The notes under the pieces: generated by a model
What the model saw: only the letters and a program-made list of their open reading frames with translations
What the model was told of the DNA's origin: nothing
Database searches by the model: none
In this document: positions 34,488-42,153 of the stretch, in pieces
Position numbering within the stretch: position 1 is the first letter of the stretch
Layout: the number at the start of each line of letters is the position of its first letter
Translations under genes and position numbers: made by a program
Assembly: GCF_006517175.1 (NCBI RefSeq)
Contig: NZ_CP041186.1
Location: forward strand, 6,723,074 to 6,787,073
Length of the DNA: 64,000 bases
Reading direction: 5' to 3'
Source of the DNA: Persicimonas caeni
Lineage (GTDB): Bacteria; Myxococcota_A; Bradymonadia; Bradymonadales; Bradymonadaceae

Positions 34488-34910
34488 CTAGATGAGTAGA
34501 GCGAGGGCGAGGAGGCCGCGGGTGGTCCAGGCGGTGGTGCGCAGCCAGTTGGTGCGTACGAGGCGGTCGATGATGGGGGCGTCGTGGGCTTCGTTGAGCC
34601 GGGAGTGGGCGGGGACTTGGAGGAGGGCGGTGGAGGCCCAGATGAGCGCGAGGAGGCCCAGGCCCGTCCATGCGAGAGGGGAGGTCGGGAGCAGGACGAC
34701 GAGGAGGACGGCGGTGGCGGCCTCCAGCAGCATCGGTGGGCCGACGACCCAGCCGGTGCGGCGCACGTGCTCGCGGGTGTAGGGGACGAAGGCGTCGCCG
34801 CCCACCAGGGCGAAGCCCGGGTAGTGCACGATTTGGACGAACCAGATGAGCCCGACCATGTAGAGGGTCGCGGCGACGTGGGCCAGCTGTGTCAGCTCGA
34901 GCAGGGTCAT
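34488..34910 (-). CDS. Four-span membrane protein
   Basis: 140 residues from an ATG overlapping the TGA of the renalase-like gene (ATGA); an ATG five codons earlier is possible. Spans near 'QLAHVAATLYMVGLIWFVQIV', 'GWVVGPPMLLEAATAVLLVVLL', 'WTGLGLLALIWASTALLQV' and 'TRGLLALALLI'. 'FVQIVHYPGFALVG' is a distinctive His/Tyr segment. Family not named with certainty. The IS21 element sits directly at the stop codon, and the TAG is preserved in the target duplication. Confidence 0.65.
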   Translation of the reverse strand: MTLLELTQLAHVAATLYMVGLIWFVQIVHYPGFALVGGDAFVPYTREHVRRTGWVVGPPMLLEAATAVLLVVLLPTSPLAWTGLGLLALIWASTALLQVPAHSRLNEAHDAPIIDRLVRTNWLRTTAWTTRGLLALALLI

Positions 34911-35947
34911 CGCGACAAGATCCATTGGGCTGCTTGGAGGCCACTTTCGAAGGCGCCCTCGACGCGGGAGCCGTTGAGCCAGTCACCTGCAAAGATGAGC
35001 CCGCGGTTGGCGTCGACCAGACACCCCAGGTCGAGGGCGGGCGTGGCGCGGGCGTAGCGCCAGCGGTGGGCGCGGGCGTAGCTCGCTGGTGGCAGCAGAT
35101 CCGCGTGCACGCCGACCTTGCGCTCGAGGGTGCGTTCGAATTCGCCCAAGAGTTTCTCCTGGGCCAGTTCGGCGGGGAGCTCGAGGAACTCGCGCGACCA
35201 GTCGGCGCCGGCGTGCACCACCCAGGCGTTGCTGCGCGGGCGGCCGGGCTTCGAGCCCTCTCGGGCGATCCAGCTCAACGGGCCGTCGTTGACGAACGCG
35301 GCGTCGAAGTCGACCGGCAGGGGGGCTTCGAAGTCGACCATCAGCGCCCAGGTCGGCGCGAAGTCGACCCGCGCGGCGCGGGCGGCCATCGACGAGGCGA
35401 CGTCGGCGAAGAGTTCGGCGGCCTGGGGGGCGGGCAGAGTCGACACGACGATGTCGTACAGGGTGTCGTTCGAGGTCTCCTCGAACTCCAACGTCCAACC
35501 CTCCTCGTGGCGCTGCAGGGCGCAGGCGCGGGCGTTGTAGTGGACGTCGAGCCCGCGCGCCAGGTGGCGGGTGAGCGCGCTCATCGACGGCCGGCCGACA
35601 TAGCGCTTTTCGGTCGACCGCTTGCTGCGCACGCCCTTGGCGTCGATGACGGCGAGCTTTGGGGTCCACTCGTCGGCGACGCGGTCTTGGACCCAGAAGT
35701 CGACGTGGCGGCGCAGTGCGCGGCCTTTGACGGTGAAGTACTGCGCGCCGTGGTCGAATTGCAGGTTCGTATCGGTGCGCCGAGTCGACACGCGCCCGCC
35801 GGTGCCCCGGCTCTTGTCGAAGACGTCGACGCGCAGGCCCGCCTCGTGGAGCTCACGCGCGCAGGTCAACCCGGCGATGCCGGCGCCGAGGATGGCGACC
35901 GTCGGTCGGGGTTTGTCTGAATCTGTCGGGTGGGTCGGTTCGCTCAA
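34907..35947 (-). CDS. Renalase-like FAD/NAD(P)-dependent amine oxidoreductase
   Basis: 346 residues. No ATG is available near the N-terminus; a TTG with GGAGAG upstream is the best start. FAD-binding motif 'VAILGAGIAGLTCARELHEAGLRVDVFDKSRGTGGR' and 'FDHGAQYFTVKG' match renalase-type flavoproteins, and the C-terminal FAD motif is 'NRGLIFAGDWLNGSRVEGAFESGLQAA'. Bacterial renalases oxidise abnormal dihydro-NAD(P) isomers, a housekeeping repair role; this assignment is by similarity. Coupled with the downstream membrane protein. Confidence 0.85.
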   Translation of the reverse strand: MSEPTHPTDSDKPRPTVAILGAGIAGLTCARELHEAGLRVDVFDKSRGTGGRVSTRRTDTNLQFDHGAQYFTVKGRALRRHVDFWVQDRVADEWTPKLAVIDAKGVRSKRSTEKRYVGRPSMSALTRHLARGLDVHYNARACALQRHEEGWTLEFEETSNDTLYDIVVSTLPAPQAAELFADVASSMAARAARVDFAPTWALMVDFEAPLPVDFDAAFVNDGPLSWIAREGSKPGRPRSNAWVVHAGADWSREFLELPAELAQEKLLGEFERTLERKVGVHADLLPPASYARAHRWRYARATPALDLGCLVDANRGLIFAGDWLNGSRVEGAFESGLQAAQWILSR

Positions 35948-36049
35948 GGGGCTCTCTCCTGTCTGTCGTCGCGTCAACGTGGACAGGAGTGAGATGCAAA
36001 CGACGATGATGGCGTTACATCATCTTTGGCAGGCTGAGGCAGGCTGACT

Positions 36050-36490
36050 TCAGGCGGCTTCGGCCAGGTCGCGGTACTGCTCGACCACCCAGCGAAAACA
36101 CTCGTGGGCCAGCTTGTCGACGGCCTCGTCGACGCTCACCCAGCGAAGCTCGCAGTGGCCGTGCTGGGGGCGCTCGGCGAGCAGGGCGGTGAAGATGTGG
36201 CAGTGCTTGTCGTAGGCGGTTCCGTCAGACCGGCTGATGGTGAGTTGGCGGACCAACGTCAGCTTCGAGGGCGCGTCGATGCGGTAGCCCGTCTCCTCGA
36301 GCATCTCGCGGTGCAGGGCGTCGACGGGCGACTCTCCGTCCTCGAGGCCGCCGCCGGGCAGGAACCAGCCGCTGTTCTCCTCGACGATGAGCACCTTGGC
36401 CTCGTGGATGATGAGGGCGTAGGCGCCGGGGCGTACCGTGTAGTCGCGGTCGTCGCGTTTGCGACCGAATGTGGGTGTGTTGTCAGTCAT
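36050..36490 (-). CDS. Nudix hydrolase
   Basis: 146 residues. The Nudix box is complete: GGGLEDGESPVDALHREMLEETGY fits GX5EX7REUXEEXGU. It hydrolyses a nucleoside-diphosphate-linked substrate with Mg2+; the substrate cannot be told from sequence. The ATG chosen begins 'MTDNTPTFGRKRDD'; no clear ribosome site. The next 340 bp to the pentahaem gene hold no convincing gene but contain a sigma-54-like promoter. Confidence 0.88.
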   Translation of the reverse strand: MTDNTPTFGRKRDDRDYTVRPGAYALIIHEAKVLIVEENSGWFLPGGGLEDGESPVDALHREMLEETGYRIDAPSKLTLVRQLTISRSDGTAYDKHCHIFTALLAERPQHGHCELRWVSVDEAVDKLAHECFRWVVEQYRDLAEAA

Positions 36491-36744
36491 AGTGGTGGGG
36501 TCGTACCGCATTGACGGCGCTCGTGTCCATCTCATCGAGCCACAAACGCCGCATCCATTCGAACATGGTCCAAACAGCAGGAGGCGGTGTTTTATTCAAT
36601 CGACAACCCGCGTCACAACACGGAGGAGCAGGTCGCGCACTTTTTGCCGGAATTGCCCTCTGTGGGTGCATGATTTGCGCTGAGCTGGCCTCGTCAGAAG
36701 CAGTTGAACCTCTTGCGGCGCGCAGTGGGGCGAGTCTGCGCAGG

Positions 36745-36760
36745 TGGCACGGGCCTTGCT
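36745..36760 (+). promoter_or_regulatory. Sigma-54 (RpoN) type promoter
   Basis: TGGCACGGGCCTTGCT matches the full consensus TGGCACG-N4-TTGCW with correct GG/GC phase. It lies 68 bp upstream of the pentahaem lipoprotein ATG, predicting a ~58-nt leader with AAGGAG near its end. Confidence 0.7.
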
Positions 36761-36828
36761 GTTACACGTAGGCGTCAGTCTACAAGAATCCCGGTTTAAT
36801 GCCCGTCGATGGGCTAAGGAGCGCCGCC

Positions 36829-39800
36829 ATGACCGGCCACCTGAATACGATACTCGAACACCGCGCACGTGGTCTCCTCCACGTCGCCTTGTGGCTGTTG
36901 TTGGTGGCGACCCTCGCCGCGTGCTCGTCGGACGAGCCCGAGAAGGAGGCGCGCGATACCGGCGTGACGGTCGACGCCGATGATGAGGCGGATGCTCCGG
37001 TGGAGGACGTCGGAGTGCCCGACGTGACGGATGTGACAGACGTGACAGATGCGACGGACGCGACGGACGTTACCGACGCAACGGACGCAGCAGATGCAAC
37101 GGACGTGACGGATGCGACTGACGCGACGGATGCGACGGATGCGACAGACGTGACGGATGCGACGGATGCGACAGACGTGACGGATGCGACTGACGTGACG
37201 GATGCGACTGACGTGACGGATGCGACTGACGTGACGGATGCGACAGACGTGACGGACGCAACCGATGCAACGGACGCAACCGACGCAGAAGATAGCGGCG
37301 ACGTCGACCTGATCTGCCCGGACGCCGACGGCGACGGGTTCCAGGCCACCGCCTGTGGGGGCGATGACTGCGACGATACCGACGCGGCCGTGCATCCGGG
37401 GGCGACGGAGGTCTGTGGCAACGGCGTCGACGACGATTGCGATGCGACCACCGCGGATTTGTTCGACGCCGACTCGGACGGAACCAACTGTGCGGTTGAC
37501 TGCGATGATTCGGACGCGTCGGTTTATCCCGGTGCGACCGAAGTTTGCGGCAATGGCGTCGATGACGATTGCGATGCGACCACGGCGGATCTGTTCGACG
37601 CGGACTCGGACGGGACGACGTGCGACGTGGACTGCGACGACAGCAACGCGTCGGTCTATCCCGGAGCGGCCGAAGTGTGCGGAAACGGCGTCGACGACGA
37701 CTGTGACGCGACCACGGCGGATCTGTTCGACGCGGACTCGGACGGGGTGACGTGCGACGTGGACTGCGATGATTCGGACGCCTCAGTTTATCCCGGAGCG
37801 ACCGAAGTGTGCGCGAACGGCGTCGACGACGACTGCGACGCGAGCACCGTCGACGTGTACGACAGCGACTCCGATGGCGCGACGTGCGACGTCGACTGCA
37901 ATGACAGCAACGCGTCGGTTTATCCCGGCGCGACAGAAGACTGCAGCAACGGCGTCGATGACGACTGTAACGGCCAGGTCGACGCGAACGACGCCGATTG
38001 TCAGACCGTCGCCGAGGTCTGTGACAACGGGATCGATGACGACTCGGACGGCCTCGTCGATTGCGCCGATTCGCAATGCTCCGCGCACGCGGCGTGTGCG
38101 GGGAACCTGTGCAGCAACGCCATTTCGATCTCGGGCTCGGCGAGCTACACGATCGACACGAGTGTGTTGACCGACGACTACGCGGGCTCGTGCGGCACGA
38201 CGGGCGGCCCGGAGGTCGTCTTCGAGTTGACACTCTCCGGGGACTCCGACGTGCATATCGACACGATGGCCTCCGACTACGACACGTACCTGTACGTGCG
38301 CGAGACGACCTGTGACACCGGTCTGGAGAGCGCGTGCAACGAAGACGTCAATATCGCCGAGTCGTGGTCGCGCATCGCCATGCACGCGCTCGCTCCGGGC
38401 ACTTATTACGTGTTCGCGGACACGTCGGGCATCGGTGGGGGGACGCTGGCGTTCGACGTGGTCGTCTCGTCGGTCTGGTCGCACTCGCCGGGCATCGTCG
38501 AAAATGACCCGCTCGTGCGCATGCCGGGCACGCAGCCGGCCGACGGCGTCAGCGTCGAGGGGCCTGGGCGTTGCCTGAACTGTCACGACGACTACGATCC
38601 GGTCGCCTCGCCGGGGCATATGTGGAAGGGCTCGATGATGGCGCAGTCGGCGCGCGACCCCATCTTCTGGGCGGCGATGACCGTGGCTGCCCAGGACGCC
38701 ATCTGGGCGCTGGGCGACGCCAACGCGACCGACCTGTGCGAGCGCTGCCACTTCCCCAGCGGCTGGATCGAGGGGCGGAGCGACCCGACGAACGCCTCGC
38801 AGATGACGGGCAGCGACTACGACGGGGTGCACTGTGACTTCTGTCACCAGATGTACGACCCGTTCTTCGAGGATACCTTCAACGGCACCCGCGAGGGCAA
38901 CGACTGGGTGGGCTACTGGGACGAGACCGACCTGAGCAGCACGCCGTCGAGCACACGTGCGCTGGACACCTATATTGCCGACGACACGCTCAACGACCTT
39001 GTGGCGTACTTCAACGGCGGCCCGTTTTACGACGCGAACAACCAGCCGATGAGTCCGAACTATACGGAGAACGCCGGCGGACAATACTTCGCGAGCAGCG
39101 GAGGGGAGAAGCGCGGTCCGATGGCCGACGACACCGCCTCGCACAGCACGCTGTATAGCCGATATCACAAGAGCAAATACATGTGTGGGACGTGTCACGA
39201 CGTGTCGAACTCGGTGCTGCACAACCTCTCATACGCCGGGACCACGCCGGGGGACGGCACTACGGTGCTGCCGTCGGAGAAGGACAACGCCGCGAGCTAC
39301 TTCCACGTCGAGCGCACCTTCTCGGAGTTCATGTTGTCGGCCTACGGTCAGCAGGGCGGGTCGCCGGGGACGGGGGCGTACGCGCCGAGCAACTTCGACA
39401 CCGAGCGTCCCAATGACGTGATCGCCACGTGTCAGAACTGCCATATGCCGATCGTGACCGGGAAGGGCGCCGACAAGAATAGCGCGCCGCTTCGGCCCGA
39501 CGACAGCATCGAGCACCCCAAGACGGGCGTGCCGCAGCACGACCTGACCGGCGGCAATATGTTGGTGCCCACGATTCTGGCGAGTACGCTGCAGGGTTCG
39601 CCGAATTACGACGCCACCAACGCCAGCCTGCTCGGGCAGGGGCCGTCGGTGCTCACGCTCGACTTCACGCAGGGCCTGCAGCTCGACGCGACAGCCTTGC
39701 TCGACGCGGCGAGCCGCGCGCAACAGACGCTGCAGCGAGCGGCGACGATCGAGAACGTCGCCTACGACGCGGCCACCGGTCAGCTCGACTTCCGCATCGA

Positions 39801-40500
39801 CAACCACACCGGCCACAAGCTCATCTCGGGCTTCCCGGAGGGGCGGCGCATGTTCGTCAATATCCGGGCGTACAACTCCGGCGGGCAGGTGATCTGGGAG
39901 GTCAACCCGTACGACTCGGCCGCGGCGACGCTCAAGGGCTTGTCGGCCGACTATTCGCCGAATAGCCCGGCGCTCGAGCCGTGGGAGGAGTACGTCGACG
40001 AGCTGGTCTACGAGATGCACCCGTCGAGCTCGCTGACGGGCGAAGCCAAGACCTTCCACTTCGTGTTGGCCGACGGGCGCGAGAAGGACAACCGCATCCC
40101 GCCCAAGGGCTTCCGTATCAACGAGGCGGCCGCCCGCCAGGTCGAGCCGGTGTGGCATGGTCAGTCGTCGCCGGGCTACTTCACCAGCGCCGAGTACGCC
40201 GGCGGCTGGGACGACGTATCGCTGACGATCGTCGCCGGGGCGGCCGCGGTCGACATCGAGCTGTACTACCAGACCATCAGCCGCGAGTACGCCGAGTTCC
40301 TGCGCGACGAGATCAACGGGGATGCGACGACCTTGCCGAGCCCGACGTTGGCCGGCAACGCCATCGCGTACGTCGCCCAGGACGACCCGTTCTTCAGCCA
40401 ACTCAGGGCATGGGGCGATACGTTCTGGCAGTTGTGGGACCACAACAAGCACGTGCCGGGTGCGGCGCCGGTGTTGATGACGTCGGCGTCCGCGCCTTGA
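36829..40500 (+). CDS. Large pentahaem c-type cytochrome lipoprotein with MopE-like repeats
   Basis: 1,223 residues, AAGGAG upstream. Order: lipoprotein signal with lipobox 'LVATLAAC'; a stalk of ~90 residues built from T-D-A/V-T-D repeats; five to six ~41-residue Cys/Asp repeats of the form DADSDG-x-x-C-x-x-DCDDS...YPGATEVCGNGVDDDCD (~160-400), as in MopE/MYXO-CTERM-type calcium-binding proteins; a PPC-like beta domain (~430-560); then a cytochrome region with five CxxCH haem sites at residues ~582, 637, 669, 786 and 868. The last 300 residues are beta-rich with no haem motif. Predicted surface electron-transfer protein. A sigma-54-like promoter precedes it. Confidence 0.9.
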   Translation: MTGHLNTILEHRARGLLHVALWLLLVATLAACSSDEPEKEARDTGVTVDADDEADAPVEDVGVPDVTDVTDVTDATDATDVTDATDAADATDVTDATDATDATDATDVTDATDATDVTDATDVTDATDVTDATDVTDATDVTDATDATDATDAEDSGDVDLICPDADGDGFQATACGGDDCDDTDAAVHPGATEVCGNGVDDDCDATTADLFDADSDGTNCAVDCDDSDASVYPGATEVCGNGVDDDCDATTADLFDADSDGTTCDVDCDDSNASVYPGAAEVCGNGVDDDCDATTADLFDADSDGVTCDVDCDDSDASVYPGATEVCANGVDDDCDASTVDVYDSDSDGATCDVDCNDSNASVYPGATEDCSNGVDDDCNGQVDANDADCQTVAEVCDNGIDDDSDGLVDCADSQCSAHAACAGNLCSNAISISGSASYTIDTSVLTDDYAGSCGTTGGPEVVFELTLSGDSDVHIDTMASDYDTYLYVRETTCDTGLESACNEDVNIAESWSRIAMHALAPGTYYVFADTSGIGGGTLAFDVVVSSVWSHSPGIVENDPLVRMPGTQPADGVSVEGPGRCLNCHDDYDPVASPGHMWKGSMMAQSARDPIFWAAMTVAAQDAIWALGDANATDLCERCHFPSGWIEGRSDPTNASQMTGSDYDGVHCDFCHQMYDPFFEDTFNGTREGNDWVGYWDETDLSSTPSSTRALDTYIADDTLNDLVAYFNGGPFYDANNQPMSPNYTENAGGQYFASSGGEKRGPMADDTASHSTLYSRYHKSKYMCGTCHDVSNSVLHNLSYAGTTPGDGTTVLPSEKDNAASYFHVERTFSEFMLSAYGQQGGSPGTGAYAPSNFDTERPNDVIATCQNCHMPIVTGKGADKNSAPLRPDDSIEHPKTGVPQHDLTGGNMLVPTILASTLQGSPNYDATNASLLGQGPSVLTLDFTQGLQLDATALLDAASRAQQTLQRAATIENVAYDAATGQLDFRIDNHTGHKLISGFPEGRRMFVNIRAYNSGGQVIWEVNPYDSAAATLKGLSADYSPNSPALEPWEEYVDELVYEMHPSSSLTGEAKTFHFVLADGREKDNRIPPKGFRINEAAARQVEPVWHGQSSPGYFTSAEYAGGWDDVSLTIVAGAAAVDIELYYQTISREYAEFLRDEINGDATTLPSPTLAGNAIAYVAQDDPFFSQLRAWGDTFWQLWDHNKHVPGAAPVLMTSASAP

Positions 40501-40533
40501 AATCACCTCCGGCTCGCCCACGTTTTGTACGTG

Positions 40534-40567
40534 AGTGCACCGCCCGAACCGACGAGGGCGGTGCACT
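40534..40567. terminator. Strong hairpin after the pentahaem gene
   Basis: AGTGCACCGCCC pairs perfectly with GGGCGGTGCACT (12 bp) around a 10-base loop. No T-run follows (GAAATAG), so it may stabilise the mRNA end instead of terminating alone. It sits between the pentahaem gene and chaB. Confidence 0.6.
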
Positions 40568-40605
40568 GAAATAGTAACCTAGGTTCTCGATGCACGGGGG
40601 AGACG

Positions 40606-40830
40606 ATGCCCTACCACAGCAACGCCGAGCTGCCCGACAGCGTCAAAGATAACCTTCCCAAGCACGCCCAGGACATCTACCGCGAGGCGTTCAACAATGC
40701 CTACGACCGCTTCTCCGATCCCGACAAGCGCCGGGGGGATGCGTCGCGCGAGGAGGCGTCGCACAAGGTGGCGTGGAACGCGGTCAAGCAGGAGTATCAC
40801 AAGGAAGACGGCGAGTGGAAACGCGACTGA
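40606..40830 (+). CDS. chaB: ChaB family protein
   Basis: 74 residues with GGGGGAGACG just before the ATG. 'LPDSVKDNLPKHAQDIYREAFNNAYDRFSDPDKRRGDASREEASHKVAWNAVKQEY' covers the whole ChaB domain, a small helical cytosolic protein annotated as a regulator of cation transport ChaA in E. coli, though its molecular role is poorly defined. No chaA is nearby. Confidence 0.85.
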   Translation: MPYHSNAELPDSVKDNLPKHAQDIYREAFNNAYDRFSDPDKRRGDASREEASHKVAWNAVKQEYHKEDGEWKRD

Positions 40831-40865
40831 GCCGGCCGACGGCGCATTCTAAGCGACTTCCAACG

Positions 40866-40884
40866 AGACACCATCGCGGTGTCT
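40866..40884 (+). promoter_or_regulatory. Hairpin directly before the App1-type gene ribosome site
   Basis: AGACACC-ATCGC-GGTGTCT forms a perfect 7-bp stem. A further GGTGTC follows immediately, overlapping the GAGG ribosome site of the gene at 40896, so an alternative pairing could hide it. Speculative. Confidence 0.35.
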
Positions 40885-40895
40885 GAGGTGTCAAG

Positions 40896-42074
40896 ATGCC
40901 AGTTCCACCGCCTATCCGGAAGGCTCTGGGGATTTACGACCGCCAAATGGAGCGGCTCAACCAAGCCATCCGACAGCAAATTGGCTATTTCGATTCCATC
41001 CGCGTGCTTCCCTACAACGGCTTCGGCGCCTCGGACGGGGTGTGGCTCAAAGGCCGGGTGCTAGCCGACGACAAGGTCGACGCCGAGCAGGGGGACAACG
41101 AGCTCGAGAAGCTCGCCAATATGTTCCGCCGTGCCCACACCGACGAGGTGCCCGAGGCTCAGGTGCGCGTCTCCTTTGGCAAGCGCACGGTTCAGGTGGA
41201 GACGTCGTGGGAGGGCTTCTTCGACGTCGACATCTTACCCGACGAGAGCCTCGAACCGGAGGCGTTGTGGCACGACGTCGACCTCGAACTCATCTCTCCG
41301 CGGCCGCATGTCGACCAGCCGACATTTCGGTTCCGAGGCGAGGTCCAAATCCCCTCCAACCCTCGCATCGGTATCATCAGTGATATCGACGACACGATCA
41401 TCAAGACGGGCGCCGATACCATCTTTCGGCAGGCGCGCATCGTTTTGCTCAACGGGCCGTATAGCCGAACGCCCTTTGCCGGGGTGGGGGCGTTTTACCG
41501 AGCGCTTCAAAATGTGGACGGCGAGCCGACCAACCCGATGTTCTACGTGTCGTCGTCCCCGTGGAATATGTACGACCTGTTCGACGAGTTCTTCCGGGCG
41601 CACGATATCCCCAAAGGCACCATCTTCCTGACTGACTTCGGTCTCGACCGCGACAAGTTCATCGCCGGTGGGCACGACCACAAGACGCGCCGCATCCAGC
41701 GCGTCCTCGATACCTACCCGGACCTCGACTTCATCTTTATCGGCGACACGGGACAACACGACCCCAAGTTGTACCGCGAGTTGGTCTACGAGAATCCTGG
41801 CCGCGTCGCCGCGGTCTATATCCGGGACGTGCATCCGAACGTCGACGAGGAGCGTGACGCCGAGGTGGGGCGGATTGCCGAGGAGTTGGAGTCGGAGGGC
41901 GTCCAGATGTTGCGCGTCGAGGACACCCTCGATGCGGCTCGTCATGCCTGTGAGCATGGCTACATCGAGCCGGCCGACCTCGACCGTGTCGTGGAGGCGT
42001 GTCGGGCCGAACAAGCCCGGCCCGACGAGCCTCGCGGTGCCATCAAGAGGCTCGCCAGCCGGTTTCTTGCTTAG
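40896..42074 (+). CDS. App1-family (DUF2183) phosphatidate phosphatase-like protein
   Basis: 392 residues. HAD-type motif 'IISDIDDTIIKTGAD' (DxDxT), 'YVSSSPWNMYDLFDEFF', 'IFLTDFG', 'HKTRRIQRVL' and 'FIFIGDTGQHDPKLY' match the App1/LNS2-like phosphatase fold; the yeast member removes phosphate from phosphatidic acid. An N-terminal beta domain of ~160 residues (VLPYNGFGASDGVWLKGRVL) is typical of bacterial DUF2183 proteins. Its stop codon is the start of a four-copy 17-bp direct repeat. Confidence 0.9.
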   Translation: MPVPPPIRKALGIYDRQMERLNQAIRQQIGYFDSIRVLPYNGFGASDGVWLKGRVLADDKVDAEQGDNELEKLANMFRRAHTDEVPEAQVRVSFGKRTVQVETSWEGFFDVDILPDESLEPEALWHDVDLELISPRPHVDQPTFRFRGEVQIPSNPRIGIISDIDDTIIKTGADTIFRQARIVLLNGPYSRTPFAGVGAFYRALQNVDGEPTNPMFYVSSSPWNMYDLFDEFFRAHDIPKGTIFLTDFGLDRDKFIAGGHDHKTRRIQRVLDTYPDLDFIFIGDTGQHDPKLYRELVYENPGRVAAVYIRDVHPNVDEERDAEVGRIAEELESEGVQMLRVEDTLDAARHACEHGYIEPADLDRVVEACRAEQARPDEPRGAIKRLASRFLA

Positions 42075-42136
42075 TAATTGGATAGGCTTAGTAAATGGAT
42101 AGGCTGAGTGATTGGATAGTCTTAGTAACTCGATAG
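42069..42136 (+). repeat. Four tandem 17-bp direct repeats
   Basis: GCTTAGTAATTGGATAG, GCTTAGTAAATGGATAG, GCTGAGTGATTGGATAG, TCTTAGTAACTCGATAG. The first contains the stop codon of the upstream gene. AT-rich against the local background. Confidence 0.9.
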
Positions 42137-42153
42137 TCGCGAGTGAGTGGCCG

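Noticed and set aside
36511-36771. 86-codon plus-strand frame before the pentahaem gene
   Set aside because: No ribosome site; overlaps the sigma-54 promoter and has unlikely composition.
37070-39222. Long minus-strand frames opposite the pentahaem gene
   Set aside because: Arise from the repetitive coding sequence of the T-D and Cys/Asp repeats.
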